Assembly (NCBI GenBank): GCA_911728455.2 | Contig: OU452239.1 | Span: forward strand, 10,398,328 to 10,462,327 | Origin: Marthasterias glacialis | Lineage: Eukaryota; Echinodermata; Asteroidea; Forcipulatida; Asteriidae | Direction: 5' to 3' | Length of the DNA: 64,000 nt | In this document: piece after piece, positions 1 to 13,800 of the stretch | How the letters are laid out: each line of letters starts with the position of its first letter | How positions within the stretch are numbered: position 1 is the stretch's first letter | Notes under the pieces: model-generated | The model's input: only the letters and a program-made list of their open reading frames with translations | Database searches by the model: none | Told to the model about the DNA's origin: nothing | Program-made: the position numbers and the translations under genes

Positions 1-278
1 ACCGCTCCATGTATCCAAAATCACTATTAAAAAAAAAAAAATATTAAGTTCAGAGACCATTCTCATACCAGATCATATATATATATATAAATATATATTT
101 TTATTATTATTTTTATTTTATTTTTAATTCCACAACAGTAATTTTGTAAAATCCAGAAATCCAGAAAAATTTGAAGCAATCTCATCCCTATTCCCTAATT
201 TCTGCTCAGCAAGAGAAATAATTTCTGCTCAAAAGCTCTCTGATGTTGGGCCCTCATTCGTACGGGTCGACGGCTCAC
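1..278. other. SORL1 intron 12, partial
   Basis: AT-rich intron sequence with an A run and an (AT)n stretch near 80-100. No exon is seen before the window edge. Confidence 0.7.
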
Positions 279-468
279 CATTCAAAATCCTCCCTTTCGC
301 ACGTGCAGTTCTGCACGGAGATGGGCCTGTCGTAGTCCTCGCCGTTGTAGCAGACGGCGTGTGCGATTCGCCGCTCAAACACCATCTTACTGCCCAGCAG
401 GCAGTGGGTGTCTGGGAACTCCTCGCCAGGCCACCAGCTCTTGTAGTCATCGGGGGTGCAATCCGCTC
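279..468 (-). CDS. SORL1: SORL1 exon 12: 10CC module
   Basis: 190 nt, acceptor AACAG, donor GTGAGC, ending in phase 2. It encodes a cysteine-rich stretch with [22 protein letters not shown] and [10 protein letters not shown], the start of the 10CC module that closes the VPS10 domain. The next exon is outside the window. Confidence 0.93.
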
Positions 469-3400
469 CTGTTTGAAAAAAAAAAAACAGAAAAAAAGAA
501 AAGAGTAAAGCCTATGATGATCAAAAAACAGTGGGGAAGGGAGGAGGGGGAAGAAACAGCCATATTTTCTCAGGTGGTGCCTTTCTTATTACCGAGAGCA
601 TCTTTCATGTCAATCTGTACAATGAGCCAGCTGTGGTCTCGAGTCAAGGAACCAAACACGGTGAACGTGGTCGTTTTCTCTCCGGGCTCTGTCATCATGC
701 CGTAGACGATGATTTTGTCATCGTTGAAAGCTTCGGTGATCCAACCCTCGCCTTCCGTCACCGAATATCTAAATAAAAAAAAAATAAAAAAATAAAAAAC
801 AGTATTAACAGACTTAAAATGGAACGATAACCATTGGGGTATGGTGAAGTACATCTCTCATAATAACAGACCTCGGGCCGGTTTCACGAGGAGCCCAACC
901 CTGATTCCAGACCTTTGTCCTTTTATTCCAAGTAGAGAATTATGAGACATCGAGAGGCTTCCATCATTGTTTATTCATGGTATTTCGGCTGCTGAACAGA
1001 GGTAAGTCAGAGTGAATCGAAAATCCAGCCATGGTTCTGCCTTTAGTACCAATCCTATGCCATAGCTAACGACCGATGTTTCGCAATTTACGGTGCGTGA
1101 ATTTGACATTTGCAGCACTGATGGAACGCTCTTTCCACTGACAGTTTGCCTCCTCTTTGATTACAAATTGAGTGTACAGGTTCTTTGTATGCAAATGAGG
1201 CAAATATATGCAAATCCGAAGGCGGAGCTATCATATTAAGGCCGACACACTGATTGATGCTTACTTGACTTCATTGGTGGATCCATATTGACTGACGGCT
1301 GCTAATACACCTCCGTGGTCACCAAATGAGAAGTAGTGAGGCCCCTCTAAAACCTGTAAGAAAAGAATACAAATAATGGAATAAAAGAGTAACGACTCGG
1401 TCTTAAACAGCCGAAAAACCAGTTATAACAAAAACCACCTCTCAATAGCAAGAAAATGCCAATGTATTCAAGCCCTTTTTCTGTTCTTGTGTGGGTGAAT
1501 CGAAGCGTTAGACATCGTGTGTGTGGTCTTTGCACGCTCCCCAGTGGAATGTCCAGGCAACCTCTGCTCCAGTGGTCCGAAATTACACAATGGCGTCGTT
1601 ACACGACTTCCATTTCCAGGAAAGGGAAAACATTTGTGTGTTTACACGTCATCCGGCACCTACTGGGTTAAACCGGCAGGATCATGGACGAGGGGCAGAA
1701 TTCCGCGGTGAGCAGAGCCATGAAATTTGAACCCTGGATATTACAGAGAAGGTACACAGCAAGCAGGCCTTGATCTTCACTCTTGAAGGGGCACAGCAAT
1801 TTTCCTCTGGTAAGGGGCACTTCTCTGAGGCAAATTTGTATTGGAAATTTGCAAAGAGCACCACAGCAACAGCTCGGGAGGGGGGGGGGGGGGGCACCAC
1901 GGCAATTGCTGTGGGTGCCGTGCGTTAATTCGAGGCCTGCAGTAGCGACTCCTCGTTCTTACCTTGTACCAAGATGCTCCAGCTGACGATGACTTGAAGA
2001 CATCGAAGTTTAGGCTGACGCCCAGCGCGGAACCCATGGTACCTGTCCCCATGATCATACCGGGAGCTGATGCCTTGGATAAGATCGGCACCGATCGTGA
2101 ACCTGGATAGTACTGGCTGAAACGCTGCGACAAGTGAAGAGAGCAACTCGGCTGTGGAGCGACAAAAGACAACAAATAAAAAACTAAAGAGCTAATGTGC
2201 TTCACGAAGCACAAACATCAACCCTAAGAATACAATAAAAATGTAAAAACAACACGACATTTTACCTTTTTTTGTTTAAATGACCACTGCTGACCGATAG
2301 GTGACCACTGGCCGAACTCTGTTTACCAGGGTTCTACCCATGCACAAGCTAGCGTATTGAGCCGATACGCATGAGTTACAGGCCGATACGCACAAAAAAA
2401 AATCCTACCATAAAACTATTTTAAATGCTCCAGATTGCACAGTAGAGCTTTTCAAACCAAACATAAACATTAAATAAAAACATTCCAAGGGCCTGCTACC
2501 AATTCAGCGTGCTTCGGCCACACTTTCAAAATTTGGGTCCAGAATACCCCCCAGTTTTGAAAAAATCCTGGGGAGAACCCATGAAGCATTAGACCGAGTT
2601 AAGATGTAATTGGCCAAAGGAAGAAGCACTTTGTAAATATTCATTAAATGACCACTCTGACCATGAACTTGAACTTGACCTTTTGTGACTCATGACTAGG
2701 ACTTGACCTTTGTGACTCTCGACTTAGACTCGACCTATGTGACTTGTACTTGATCTTTTTCTTACTCCAGACTCGGACTCAGACTTGACTTCTGTGACTT
2801 GTGGCTTGGACTCAAACTTGACCTTTGTGTCTTTGTGACTCGGTCTCGACCCAAATGACTTGGGACTCGGACTTGAACTCAACACTGAGAACTCGGACTC
2901 AAAGATTGAGAGCTCCAACACAACACACTGCCTGCAGCGATCAAGTTATTTGGACAGTTGCTCCTGCTTACCGGAAAACATTCCTGCTCCTCGAAGGCTG
3001 GAGGGTCCAGTGGGTTCCACTCCCCACCTTTGTCGTACGTGATGAGGCTCACCATGTTTCTCTCCTCAAATTCTCCCTTTGTGGAGTTGAACTGCGAGGC
3101 AATGTATATACCCCGTAGACCCTCAACTTCGTGGAGGTCGACGAACGCCTCCTCTGCGTAACGACTGTTAAAAACAACAAAGAGAAAGTATTTCTTTCAT
3201 TTTCTATTCAGGCTTTAAAAAAAAACATTAGAGTACATAAACAAGACTCTGAATCACAATCAGAACAAAATTTAGGAAAAACAAGAATATATTGAAGTAC
3301 ACTTAAAGCATAAGGCGACCTAGGGATTACCTACAAGCGAACCAAATCACTATCCAACAAAGCACTCCAAAGCACTTAAAAAAGATATTTTTATTAAATT

Positions 3401-6400
3401 ATTACATTATAGGCCCTAATAAGGTGTTGTTTGAAATCTCATATTACATGTATGTATTGCAGGTTGTCAGAAAAAAACGAAACAGCCGGTCTTTGTACTG
3501 TGCTTTTGAATTTTCAGTGGCACAGCCGAAAAGTCAAAATGGAGGAAATCTGCTGATCAACTCGAAAGTTGAAAGCCTGTTATTCTCATTTATTTGAATC
3601 AATTTCGGGTTGAACAAAGCAAAATTGACTGCGACCACCAGCTTAACGTACCGACGCTCTGCCAACTGAGCTATCCAGCCCTAATGTTGCAGGTCTCCCT
3701 ATTTTGTCGGTATCTTCGTCCGGGGGGGGGGGGGGGGGGGGGGTGCCAATCAGAAGCCATTCAAATCATAGCTGCCGTGTAGCCAGGAATCACACCCCAT
3801 CATATACGATACAACCATACAGCTATTGATATAAACCTGGGAAGCGGCAGCACGGGGATCTACCTTAAGGGTGATGCTCTCATCTGTTTGATGCACAACT
3901 AATCCAGTGTTGATTTTTGTCAAGAAGTGACTGGTTTTGGCATGGACGTCATTGGTTTTGCGTTATCTACGATCAATACTCAATCACTAGCCAATCAATC
4001 AATACTACCTTAGCCAGGTTTCGTTCCCAGGTCCTGTGGGGCTGTAATATACAATGTTCTCCAGGGATAGAGAGTAGCGCAGCCCAGCAATCTCACTGAT
4101 GTAGAGATTAGTCTTGATCTTGTCGTGATTAACGCATATGAACACCTGGTCCTCGTCTGCATCAGCCACATAGAAATCCTGAGTTGGAAAAAAAAAAATA
4201 ACAATAATAGCACATTTCACAATAACGTCTCAACGTTTGTGGCGTGCCGTGGCCGAGTGGTTAGTGCGTCGGACTCAAGCTCCGGCGGCTGAGTCATCGG
4301 TGTGTGGGTTCGAGTCCCGGTCATGACGCTTGTGTCCTTGAGCAAGACACTTAACCATAATTGCTCCGTAAAAGTTGGGGAGGTAGAGCCTTCTGCTCTA
4401 CCAGCCAGGCTTCTGACGGATGATACCCAAGCCTACATCCTTACAGACTGTAAAGGGGGTTACCCTGTTTTAGCCCCAGGAGTAGGTGGCAACGGCCCCT
4501 GGAAAAAACAGTTGATTTGTAGCCCACACCTCGAGTGGCTTACTGGCCTTGTGTGTCTGGCGACTTCCATAGAAAAAAAAAAAATGCGCTTTACAGTAGC
4601 GCCCTGGGCCCAATTTCATAAAAAGTAGCTAAGCACAAAACAATTTTAGTTACCAGAAATAGGTTACCAGCCAAAATAGCATTTCGCATGTACAGTTTTT
4701 GACTGGTTTCCTGCTAAAGTGCGCTTAATAGCAGAAATTTGTGAAACAATATTTTTCTGCTTGAAAAGCTCTATGTAATTGGCCAATTACATTCCTGTAA
4801 TCTTTCTCAGCTCCCTGGGGAGTATTTAGCCCCGAGCTGCCGTGGCACTCCGAAGGCTTTTACAAACTTAATACCAAGATCTACCCTCGCAGGTACCCAT
4901 TTATACCCCTGGGTGAAGAGAAACAGTGGGAGACTTTTGAACGGTCCTTTTTCATAGTTCTTACCAGTAGTACGTACGCTCAGAACTACACACGCAGTAC
5001 TGAGCATTTGTGCGCACGCTCAGAACTGTAAAAAAAAAAAAGGCCCCTTGTGTCTGCTGCCGCCAGCGTCTCAAAAGTCTCCCGTTAAAGTGAAGCATCT
5101 TGCCCATGATCGGGATTCAACCCACATCCCGATGATTTGACCAATTATAGTAATGGACTATTTATAAACCACGTAACCTGTAACATCACAAAAAAAGCAC
5201 AGAGCGTGGACTTCCTGCAGGCACAATTTGTACACCGCCCATAAAATTGTTGACACCCATACGGTAAGAACGCACTCACCAGTTTATCCAGGTCCGTGGG
5301 GAACAAGGCCTGGCCGAAGGGCCCTCTATTGTGCGATACGAAGAGCTCGAGTTTGGGACGGTTATCTGATGCCTGACGAGCCTGGCGACGGTCAATCTGT
5401 GCAGGGGAACGAACAACGAAAAAAGGCTGATCAGTCCTCGCGTAAGAAACGACCTACATGGCATCTATAGTTCACTCTCAAGCGTGAGACCAACCTTGGG
5501 CCAATTTCATAATAATAATAACTTTATTTATTGATGGTAGCCATGTCACCTCTAGGCCGATTTTCAATGGGCCATCATAAAATGATGATTCAAATATGCA
5601 TACAAAATTTACAAATAAATAATACATGAGTTCCTGGTAAAATTACAAAAAAAACAATTAAATACAATTTAAAACAAAAAACAATTAAATACAATTAGGT
5701 GGCACTCGAGGAAGCCCAGACCAATCCAGACTCCAAGAACCTACTGCCTGAAAGACACGAGACTTACTAAACGCCACTGACTATCAAAGCAAACATAACC
5801 AAGACCTCTAAAAACGATTAAAAATTTACTTAAATTTAAAATTACTTAAATTTAGTTTAAAAAAACATACATGTTAAAAATTTGAAAAACAATTAAAAGC
5901 ATTACCGAAACATTTACACTTTAAGTAAAATGATAAATAACAAAAAAATATATATATATACCCTGTAAGATGAGGTTTAGGCCTGGGGCTTGTGGGGTGT
6001 ACCAGGGGTGAGAATTACATGGCATCTTGGCTCTTTTGGCCCATTGAAAAAAAAGTTATGGCCATATTTGGTAGTACCTGCTGAATTTTATCATTTTGTG
6101 GTTGACACAAGGGTTAAGGGGTTTAATAATGTTCCACTAGAACTTACTGGCCCGCCCTGGGTATGCCTGGTGGCAAACATGTAGTTGCTGTGCAGCTCGA
6201 AGTCCACCACGTAGTTGATGATCATCTCTTCTCTGTAGTCGTAGTCGAAGTAATGCTCGGACATGATGACCGTTGAATATCCCGACAACTCTCTCCGTTC
6301 CACAAACAGCGTGTCTGGCTTGTCCGATACATCATCTCCCCTACAGGACCAGATAGAAAAAAAAGTGGAATTTTCTTTGGGGCACTGCGAGAAACGACGA

Positions 6401-9400
6401 ACACCACACACAAACTGTGTACTTTTTCTTCTCTAATTGTTTTGTTTTAGAACAGACCTGGCAAATTTGTCGGCATGAGCAGCTCAATGAAATTGGACCT
6501 AGGTCCCCGAAATCTATAAAAAATATTCCAGAGTTTGTACCAGAGACCTTCGAGTGGCTGAATAAAGCCAGTAAGGACAGTTCCAGCAAGTCTTGAAAAT
6601 TGTACAAGTAACGCATAAATTTACACGATGTGTACTAGTGCAAGACAGAACGTTTGGGCCAGACGACCGCGATCACACACTTTTCAACACAAGAATTTCA
6701 AAGTTTCAAAGCTGAAATCATCCAACGAAATTGCTTTCCAACACTGTGTGATTCCTGTGTACTTTTTTTCTCTCACTGTTTTGTTTTTAGAACAGACCTG
6801 GTTCCCAACTATGTTAATGAGCACAGTATTTGCTGAGCTCTGAAACATCTTACATAGCAGAGATGGGTACCAGTTAAAATACTGAATGTACATGTTCAAG
6901 TGACAGGTCCGAACACCTCCGCCCCGTTCACCTTCCTTTTTGCAAATCTTCTATCGACCCCTTGCACCAACTTCATGCAAAGTCAATGTACACACGAAGT
7001 CAATAGGTGTCGAGATCCGGCAGTGTTGCACGTTTTTTTTTTTTGCGGAAGATACGACTTGTTGCAAAGTTGAGTTTTTGACTTGGTGGCACTTTATTAT
7101 TATTAAAATTACAGGGTACATGTACCTGTGGCAAATGAGGTGGCCCAATTTCACAGAGTTGCTTCAGCACAAAAAAAGTAGCTAAGCACAAAACAATACT
7201 GCTGACCAGAATAAAGTTACCATCCAAAATACCATTCGCAAGAATTGTTTCCTGCTAATTGTTGCTAATATAGCAGAAAGTTGTTAAGCAATTTTTTCCG
7301 CATAAGCAGTTCATTGAAATTGGACCTGGGTCCCTGAGCTCATCAATAGATGGCTGATCAGAGAGAGAGCTACATCTGATCAAGGATGGACGAAGGATAA
7401 GCGATGAAGAAGAATCAAAACTTGAAACTTACCACCAGAATGATTTCACATCCTCTTGGATCACGACCCACGATTCCCCAAAGTTTTCGGACTTCCACAG
7501 CTGCAATTACAGAGAAAAACAGTCAGAAAAAAAAAAACATGACTGGCATCATGGCCTGACCGGGTGGTCTAGTTCACCAGACTCAAGTTCTGGTGATGCT
7601 AGAAGTGTGGGCTCGGTCATGACACTTGTGTCCTTGAGCCAGACACCTGACCATTGACGTAAAAGAACCCAGTACACTTGTTGCTCAGAGAAGGGGTTGC
7701 CCCAGTGTCTGGCCTAGTTGACTGCATTATGCCGCATCCCCTCGTAAAACCCATCCAAGGTGCGATCTAAATGGGTCTCATAATTCAAACATAGCTCTTC
7801 GCACCTAAAGAAGTGCTGTGAGGCGCCCGTAGGGTGTAATAAAAACACTATATTATAAGAACCACTTAGTGGTGTGAGTAAAGCCCGTTTCATACTACAT
7901 GTACATGCATGTTTGACGTCACTCTCCTGCATTCGCAGCAAACTTCGCAAAAAAAAGTCAACACAATTCAACTTGAGCGAATTTGTGATGCAATGGCGTT
8001 AAAGGTCCTATGAATTACATTTTTTTATTGGTTTAATCAATAAAATATGCCTATTATAGCTTACATATATTTGTGAAATTTCTGTGGCCGTGCCCCACCC
8101 ATCCTTCTTCATTAACATAAAATCTGTGACTTAAACTGTGGAATGGCCAGCCAGGGCCATATGTGTGACAATAACATACCACGCATTGTTGTTCACATGG
8201 CACCAGACCTGTCTTTTGAATTTTGTACCACAGTCTACGTCACGACTTATTGCGTAATCAAGTGGCAGGCATTTTTGGGGGCTAAATAAAAGTGTATTAA
8301 CTCATTACAAACTCGTAAAAATAGTAAGTATTATGTTTTATTGATATCAAACCATATGTTAAGCCCACAAAATTAAATGTGAAAAAATACCTCTTCATGG
8401 GCCCTTTAAGTATTAACCGGGCTTAAGAGACATAGCTGTCAACTACAATCTTAATTTTAGGAATGGACACCATTTGTTGCACTGATGGCTTTTCCACCTT
8501 TCGGTAACTCCCGAGTTATAGATTTAAAAAAAAAAACTTTCGGGAACAGCATCTTCAGCACTAGAGGATACAATGATCTCAGACGAACAGGTGACTTTTG
8601 CTTCTAAAATGTGTAAAGAGCTCTCCTCAATAAATTGAGGGCAGCAGAGGAGCAGTTCGTCGTGTGCCCGGCAAAAGGACGTGAGGGAAAGTTCCCGGTG
8701 AAAGGATGTAAGCAATTTATGTTAAAATTTGTGTTTCAAGAATTATGAGCGGGAAAGTTTGGTAAATTTTTTGCTGTGCAAAAATCATTCTAGAAAGGTT
8801 AAATTCTGCATGGGGAATGGCGAAACATATCTTCAGGGTAATTCTAGCAAAAAAACTTACAAAATAGACATATTTTTCATCATGTCAGGAGGCATTTTGT
8901 TGCTTTTGTTACTGGGACGAACCTCTTTTATGTTCCCAGCAAAAGGGCGTAACGCGTTACGCCCTTCGGCCGGGCACACAAGCAGTTTACAGCTTTCCTC
9001 TTTAACTCTTAACTGTAAAGTCACTTAATATTTTTCACTGCCCTGCCATACATTTCTCTCTTTTTTTTACGGTTGTTGAGGAAAATCTTAATAATACACC
9101 TGAGATAATGAAGCCATTTCCCGTTTTTATGTAGCCCACTACCCTTCAGAGGGTCTACATTGATCTTACACAGCTTTGAAGAAAAATAAATAAATAAACA
9201 AAAAACGGCCTTTGTTGTGAAGCCTCCAGCAGACTGGCAAGGCCAGGCCCCCTGAGGCTAAGAGGTGTGACACAAAACATGGGCTAAGTAACAGTACCCT
9301 CCAGCATCGGTGTCTGCATATCATTTCACAGCGGGTGAACGAACTTAACCTGGCCACTCAACTTTGGCATTGTGTTTCTAGACGGCATGGGGGGGGGATG

Positions 9401-10803
9401 AGATGGACGTTGTTTCTTTTTTTAACATTCATTGCGTAAAGTTATCGAAAAATTTGCATTTAATCATGTCAATAGTTTACACAGTATGATGACTCCAATT
9501 GAGGGCTTCAAACTGTAGGATTGAAACGTCAGATATCTGAGGACAAGAAGAGAGGCTTCCATATCTTACCCGTTTGTTCGCGTCGCTGTCATCCATACCC
9601 AGGACAATGTTAGGGTCCGTCTTATGCATCGAGATAGTGGTCATCTTGACCGGCGACTGGAAATAGATGAAGGTCTGCCCACCGTTTAAAGTTGAGAAGA
9701 CCGCCTGGTTGATGACATCTACAAACAGATACTGGAGAGGGGAAAAAAAATTACATTAATAAAAAAAAAAAATTAAAAAATCAAAAAATTGTAATACAAT
9801 TTGGATTGCATCGGTGTTGCAAGGAAAGTTGCCCAACTTTTTCAACTGTACCGTCTTCGCTTCAAACCAGACCAAAATGTTAACAATTATGAACCAAAAT
9901 GAATAATTAGAAATTAACAATTTCCTCACAGAGAAAGTGCCTTGGTGCCCTTGAAATGTTCTAATTAGAAAACAACATTTTTACTCATAGAGTGCCCTTT
10001 TACCAAGGAGACAGTGCCTTGGTGCCCTTGAAATGTTCCAATTAGAAAACAACATTTTTACTCATAGAGTGCCCTTTTACCAAGGAGAAAGTGCCTTGGT
10101 GCCCTTGCCCTTTCAAGGACGGGGCATACATAGTACATGTACAGGCCTGAATGGATTTTAAATTCATCTCAAAGAACAACACAGAACCTTACCCTCATGT
10201 TGTCGGCAGGGCTGTGGTAGAACCTATCGAACACCGCTTTTCCTCCACCATCCAGCAACAGACCTTCCTTCTCTGTGAAGTTCTTGCCGTAGTCGTAGGA
10301 AAAGTAGACGCGAGTGTCGCTGGCTTGGGTTTGTTCGATCTGTCTAGTCAAGCAGACGATCATTTTGCTGTTCTCACCCGCCCAGTGGACGATGAGCTCT
10401 GGGTTGCCATCTTTGAGGTCAAACTAGTGGAAAAATCAAAAAGAAAAATACTTTACCCCCCACAAAATAAAAAAAAAATTGAGATGAACACAGAAAAATA
10501 GTGGGACTGAAAAACCCAACCCACATGCCAAGGCTCCGGTCTGAGGTGGGATTCGAACCGGGGTCCACAGAGGTGAAAGGCAGGGAAAAAAACAGCTGAG
10601 CCAGCCTGATCCAACATTGACGCTATTGAATGTAAATGTACACGGTCAATTTTTTTGACAAGGTAACATGATCCACTTTGGGTTTTTTTTTAGATATTTT
10701 TTCTTGTGATGTCAGCATTTTTTTCTTCTTCAATTAACCAGGCTCGCCGTGCTTTTCAGCTGATCAGCCGATATCCTGGTTTTTTCATTGGTTTTTGTTC
10801 CAA

Positions 10804-10841
<38 letters not shown>

Positions 10842-13800
10842 ACTTTACAAATATATTCGTTCATGGCAGTTTCCTCGTTTGGGGGTACTACTTTAAAAAG
10901 GTGTTTAAAAAAAAACAAGCGTCTACAGTCATGACAATAGAATCAAAGAGGAAACGTACGTTGGAAAATAACTGAAAAAATCCGGCGGGCAATTATGTGT
11001 GGAATTATAAGTTGAAATGCATTCAATTTATTTATTTTTCTTTGGGGGGGGGGGTGTTTTATATATTTTTTTTTTATATCAGATTCATCTAGCATGAATC
11101 GCAAAACCCAAAGACGAACCAAAGCTGGAATCTCAGTTCACTTGGACATGACATCCATTGTTATATGGGCAAATAGACAGCCCTTAATCCTCCGCAATCC
11201 TCCTAATTCCTGAGGAGGATTTGGGAGGATATGGAAGGGATAAGTAACTGAGATCAAATAGAGAGCAACCTTTAAAAGTTGACTGTACATTTTGTGAAAT
11301 TCTCTGACCTAATTCACAATGGAAAAACATCTCAACGTACACATTAGTTGTTTTACATTACAAATGAGCACTGATTGATCATTGTGAATTTTCTAAATTA
11401 TAACCACAGTGTACAACAGTGTAAATCAGAATATTTTTAATATTTCATTATTTTGAATTCTATTTTATAATGTACATGTAAGCAATAACAATGCTAACAC
11501 CTTATATTGTCTCCACAACCTTTTATTGTAAATGCTGTTCAGTTTTAGAGTGCGCCTACATGTATAATTCTTATCATTGTAAATCAAACACTTTTTAGTC
11601 CTTGGACTTTTTTCTTTTGGTGAACAAAAACCGAAACAAAATAAAAATGAAATTATGAGTCTTTTGTTATACAGTAGACTGGTTTCCATGGGAATGGTCT
11701 GGATTGGGAATGGTACATGTACGTCATGAACTGCTCTATAAACATGATAGACAGGTGTTCACTTCAATGCACGGCTGCCTGGTGTGTATGTGTGTGTGTG
11801 TGCCAAACGCAAACATGGTTAAACATGTGTCCACGTAGGTTTTCATTTTACATACATTGTAAATGTATGTCTTACTCACAGTCACACACACGACTGCACG
11901 GTTTCTTTGTGTGAGGGACAATGTGAAAATTTACTAATACAAAAATAATAACAGATATATTTCCAATGCTATTTATATGGTGCCCATTGTCCTTATGGAA
12001 TAATGAGTCAAACCAAAATAACAGCATCTGCAATTCAGATACAAATGGGATACTGTATTACATAAGTTCATTATTTTTAACATGAAAAAGGTAAACAAAA
12101 ATAGATCAGAAAAATAACAGATATTAACACTAAAAGTTATGTGTCTTACCCCAGTGCAAGCAGCTGCAGAATGGGGCAAGACCTACTGCACATGCATACA
12201 CTTACATCTATTGCAGATATTATAATTGGAAAGTGAGTTTTCAAGTTATTTATTTCATTTATTTTTTTAATGCAATTCACCCATCACAAGACCCAAAGGC
12301 CACTTGGGGTGTGGGCTACTTTTTTGAAGGGATAGAAACCTGCCCCAATGCGCAGAAACAAGACATGGCGAGATATAAACGCAAGTCTCTTCACAGCACA
12401 GCTAAGAACAGGGAGGGGTAAATGAATCCATTGGGAGACGAACATGTAACTGCCTCTTCCCCTATTTGAAGCAATTATAGCAAAGTGTCCTGCTCAAGGA
12501 CACAATTGTCACGACCGAGATTTGAGCTCACATCCTGATGACCTAGCCACCAGGGCCCAATTTCATGGCTCTGCTTACTGCGTCATTCTGCACTTACGAA
12601 GACCATTCGCCGCTTACGAGGTCAGCGCCGAATTTCTGCGCTAGCTGTGTAAGCACGGAATCCTTCGTTACGTGAACTACGCACGCGCACAAGCAAAAAT
12701 TCCTTGCTAACCCTGGAAATACGCTTAAGTAAGCGCGGAATTTTCTGCTTCCGCAAGCGCCGATTTTTTGCTTACGGTAAGCGGAGCCATGAAATTGGGC
12801 CCAGAACTTGAGTCCGATGCGCTAAACCACTCGGCCACGACACGCTTCAACAAAGTTTTAAATAGTTGGAAAGATGGAAAGCGTTGGGGAGTGTCGTGGC
12901 CGAGCGGTCTAGATCACCTGACTCAAGTTCTGGTGTTGTCGGCGGCAGAATGTGGGTTCGATGTACATGATGATGATTTTTGTGTGTAGCGCTTTGCTAT
13001 ACATAATATAGATGTTTTGTTGAACAAGGTACATGTAAATCATTCACTGTAATAATATTGTTGTTGTGTGGCTACATGTACATGTACATGTAAATACTTA
13101 TTTAAAGGGCCCATGAAGAGGTTTTTTGTCACGGAACATTTTTGTGGCTTAATATATGGTTTGAAATTAACAAAACATAGCACTGACTATTTTGATGTGT
13201 CTGTTATGCGTTAATACTTTTTAATTGAGCCCAGAAAATGTGTGCCATCTGATTGCCATGACGTAGGCTGTGGTAAAACATTTCCAAGACGGCTCTGGTG
13301 CCGAGTAGTCAACAATGCATTGTATGTTATTGTCACACACATGGCCCTGGTCAGCCATTCCACTGTCTACGTCACAGATTTTATATTAATGAGGAAGGGT
13401 GGGCGGAGCACGGCAACCCCCTAATTTTAGAAATCATTATTTCTACGCTTAATACGCATGTAAAAAAAATTGAAAAAAGTAAAGATATATTATACCAGGC
13501 ATACTTTATTTTTTTGACCAATAAAAAAAATAATTCATGGGACCTTTAAGCTGCTAAAATGAGAACGTGCATTAAAGTGTTTTATCAGAGTGTTGTACAT
13601 ATTTTTTTTCTATTGTTTTTACTTTGATTCAAGGCTGTTTTTCGTGGCAATATTATTGGCTTTTAAACTTATGATTTTATTTATGTAAATTTTTATTTCC
13701 ACAATTTCTCTCTTTTTTTTTAGCATATTTATTTAGAGTCAGAGCTTCTCCGTAGAATTGTATGTTTTACACTCGTGTATAAATACTTTTCGCTTATGGC

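Noticed and set aside
4241..4330. Functional tRNA gene
   Set aside because: Boxes A and B are present, but the intervening sequence does not fold as a cloverleaf and the unit repeats with a SINE body.
10151..10501. 116-codon plus-strand frame over SORL1 exon 2
   Set aside because: Antisense shadow of the conserved VPS10 exon, which has splice sites and family match on the minus strand.
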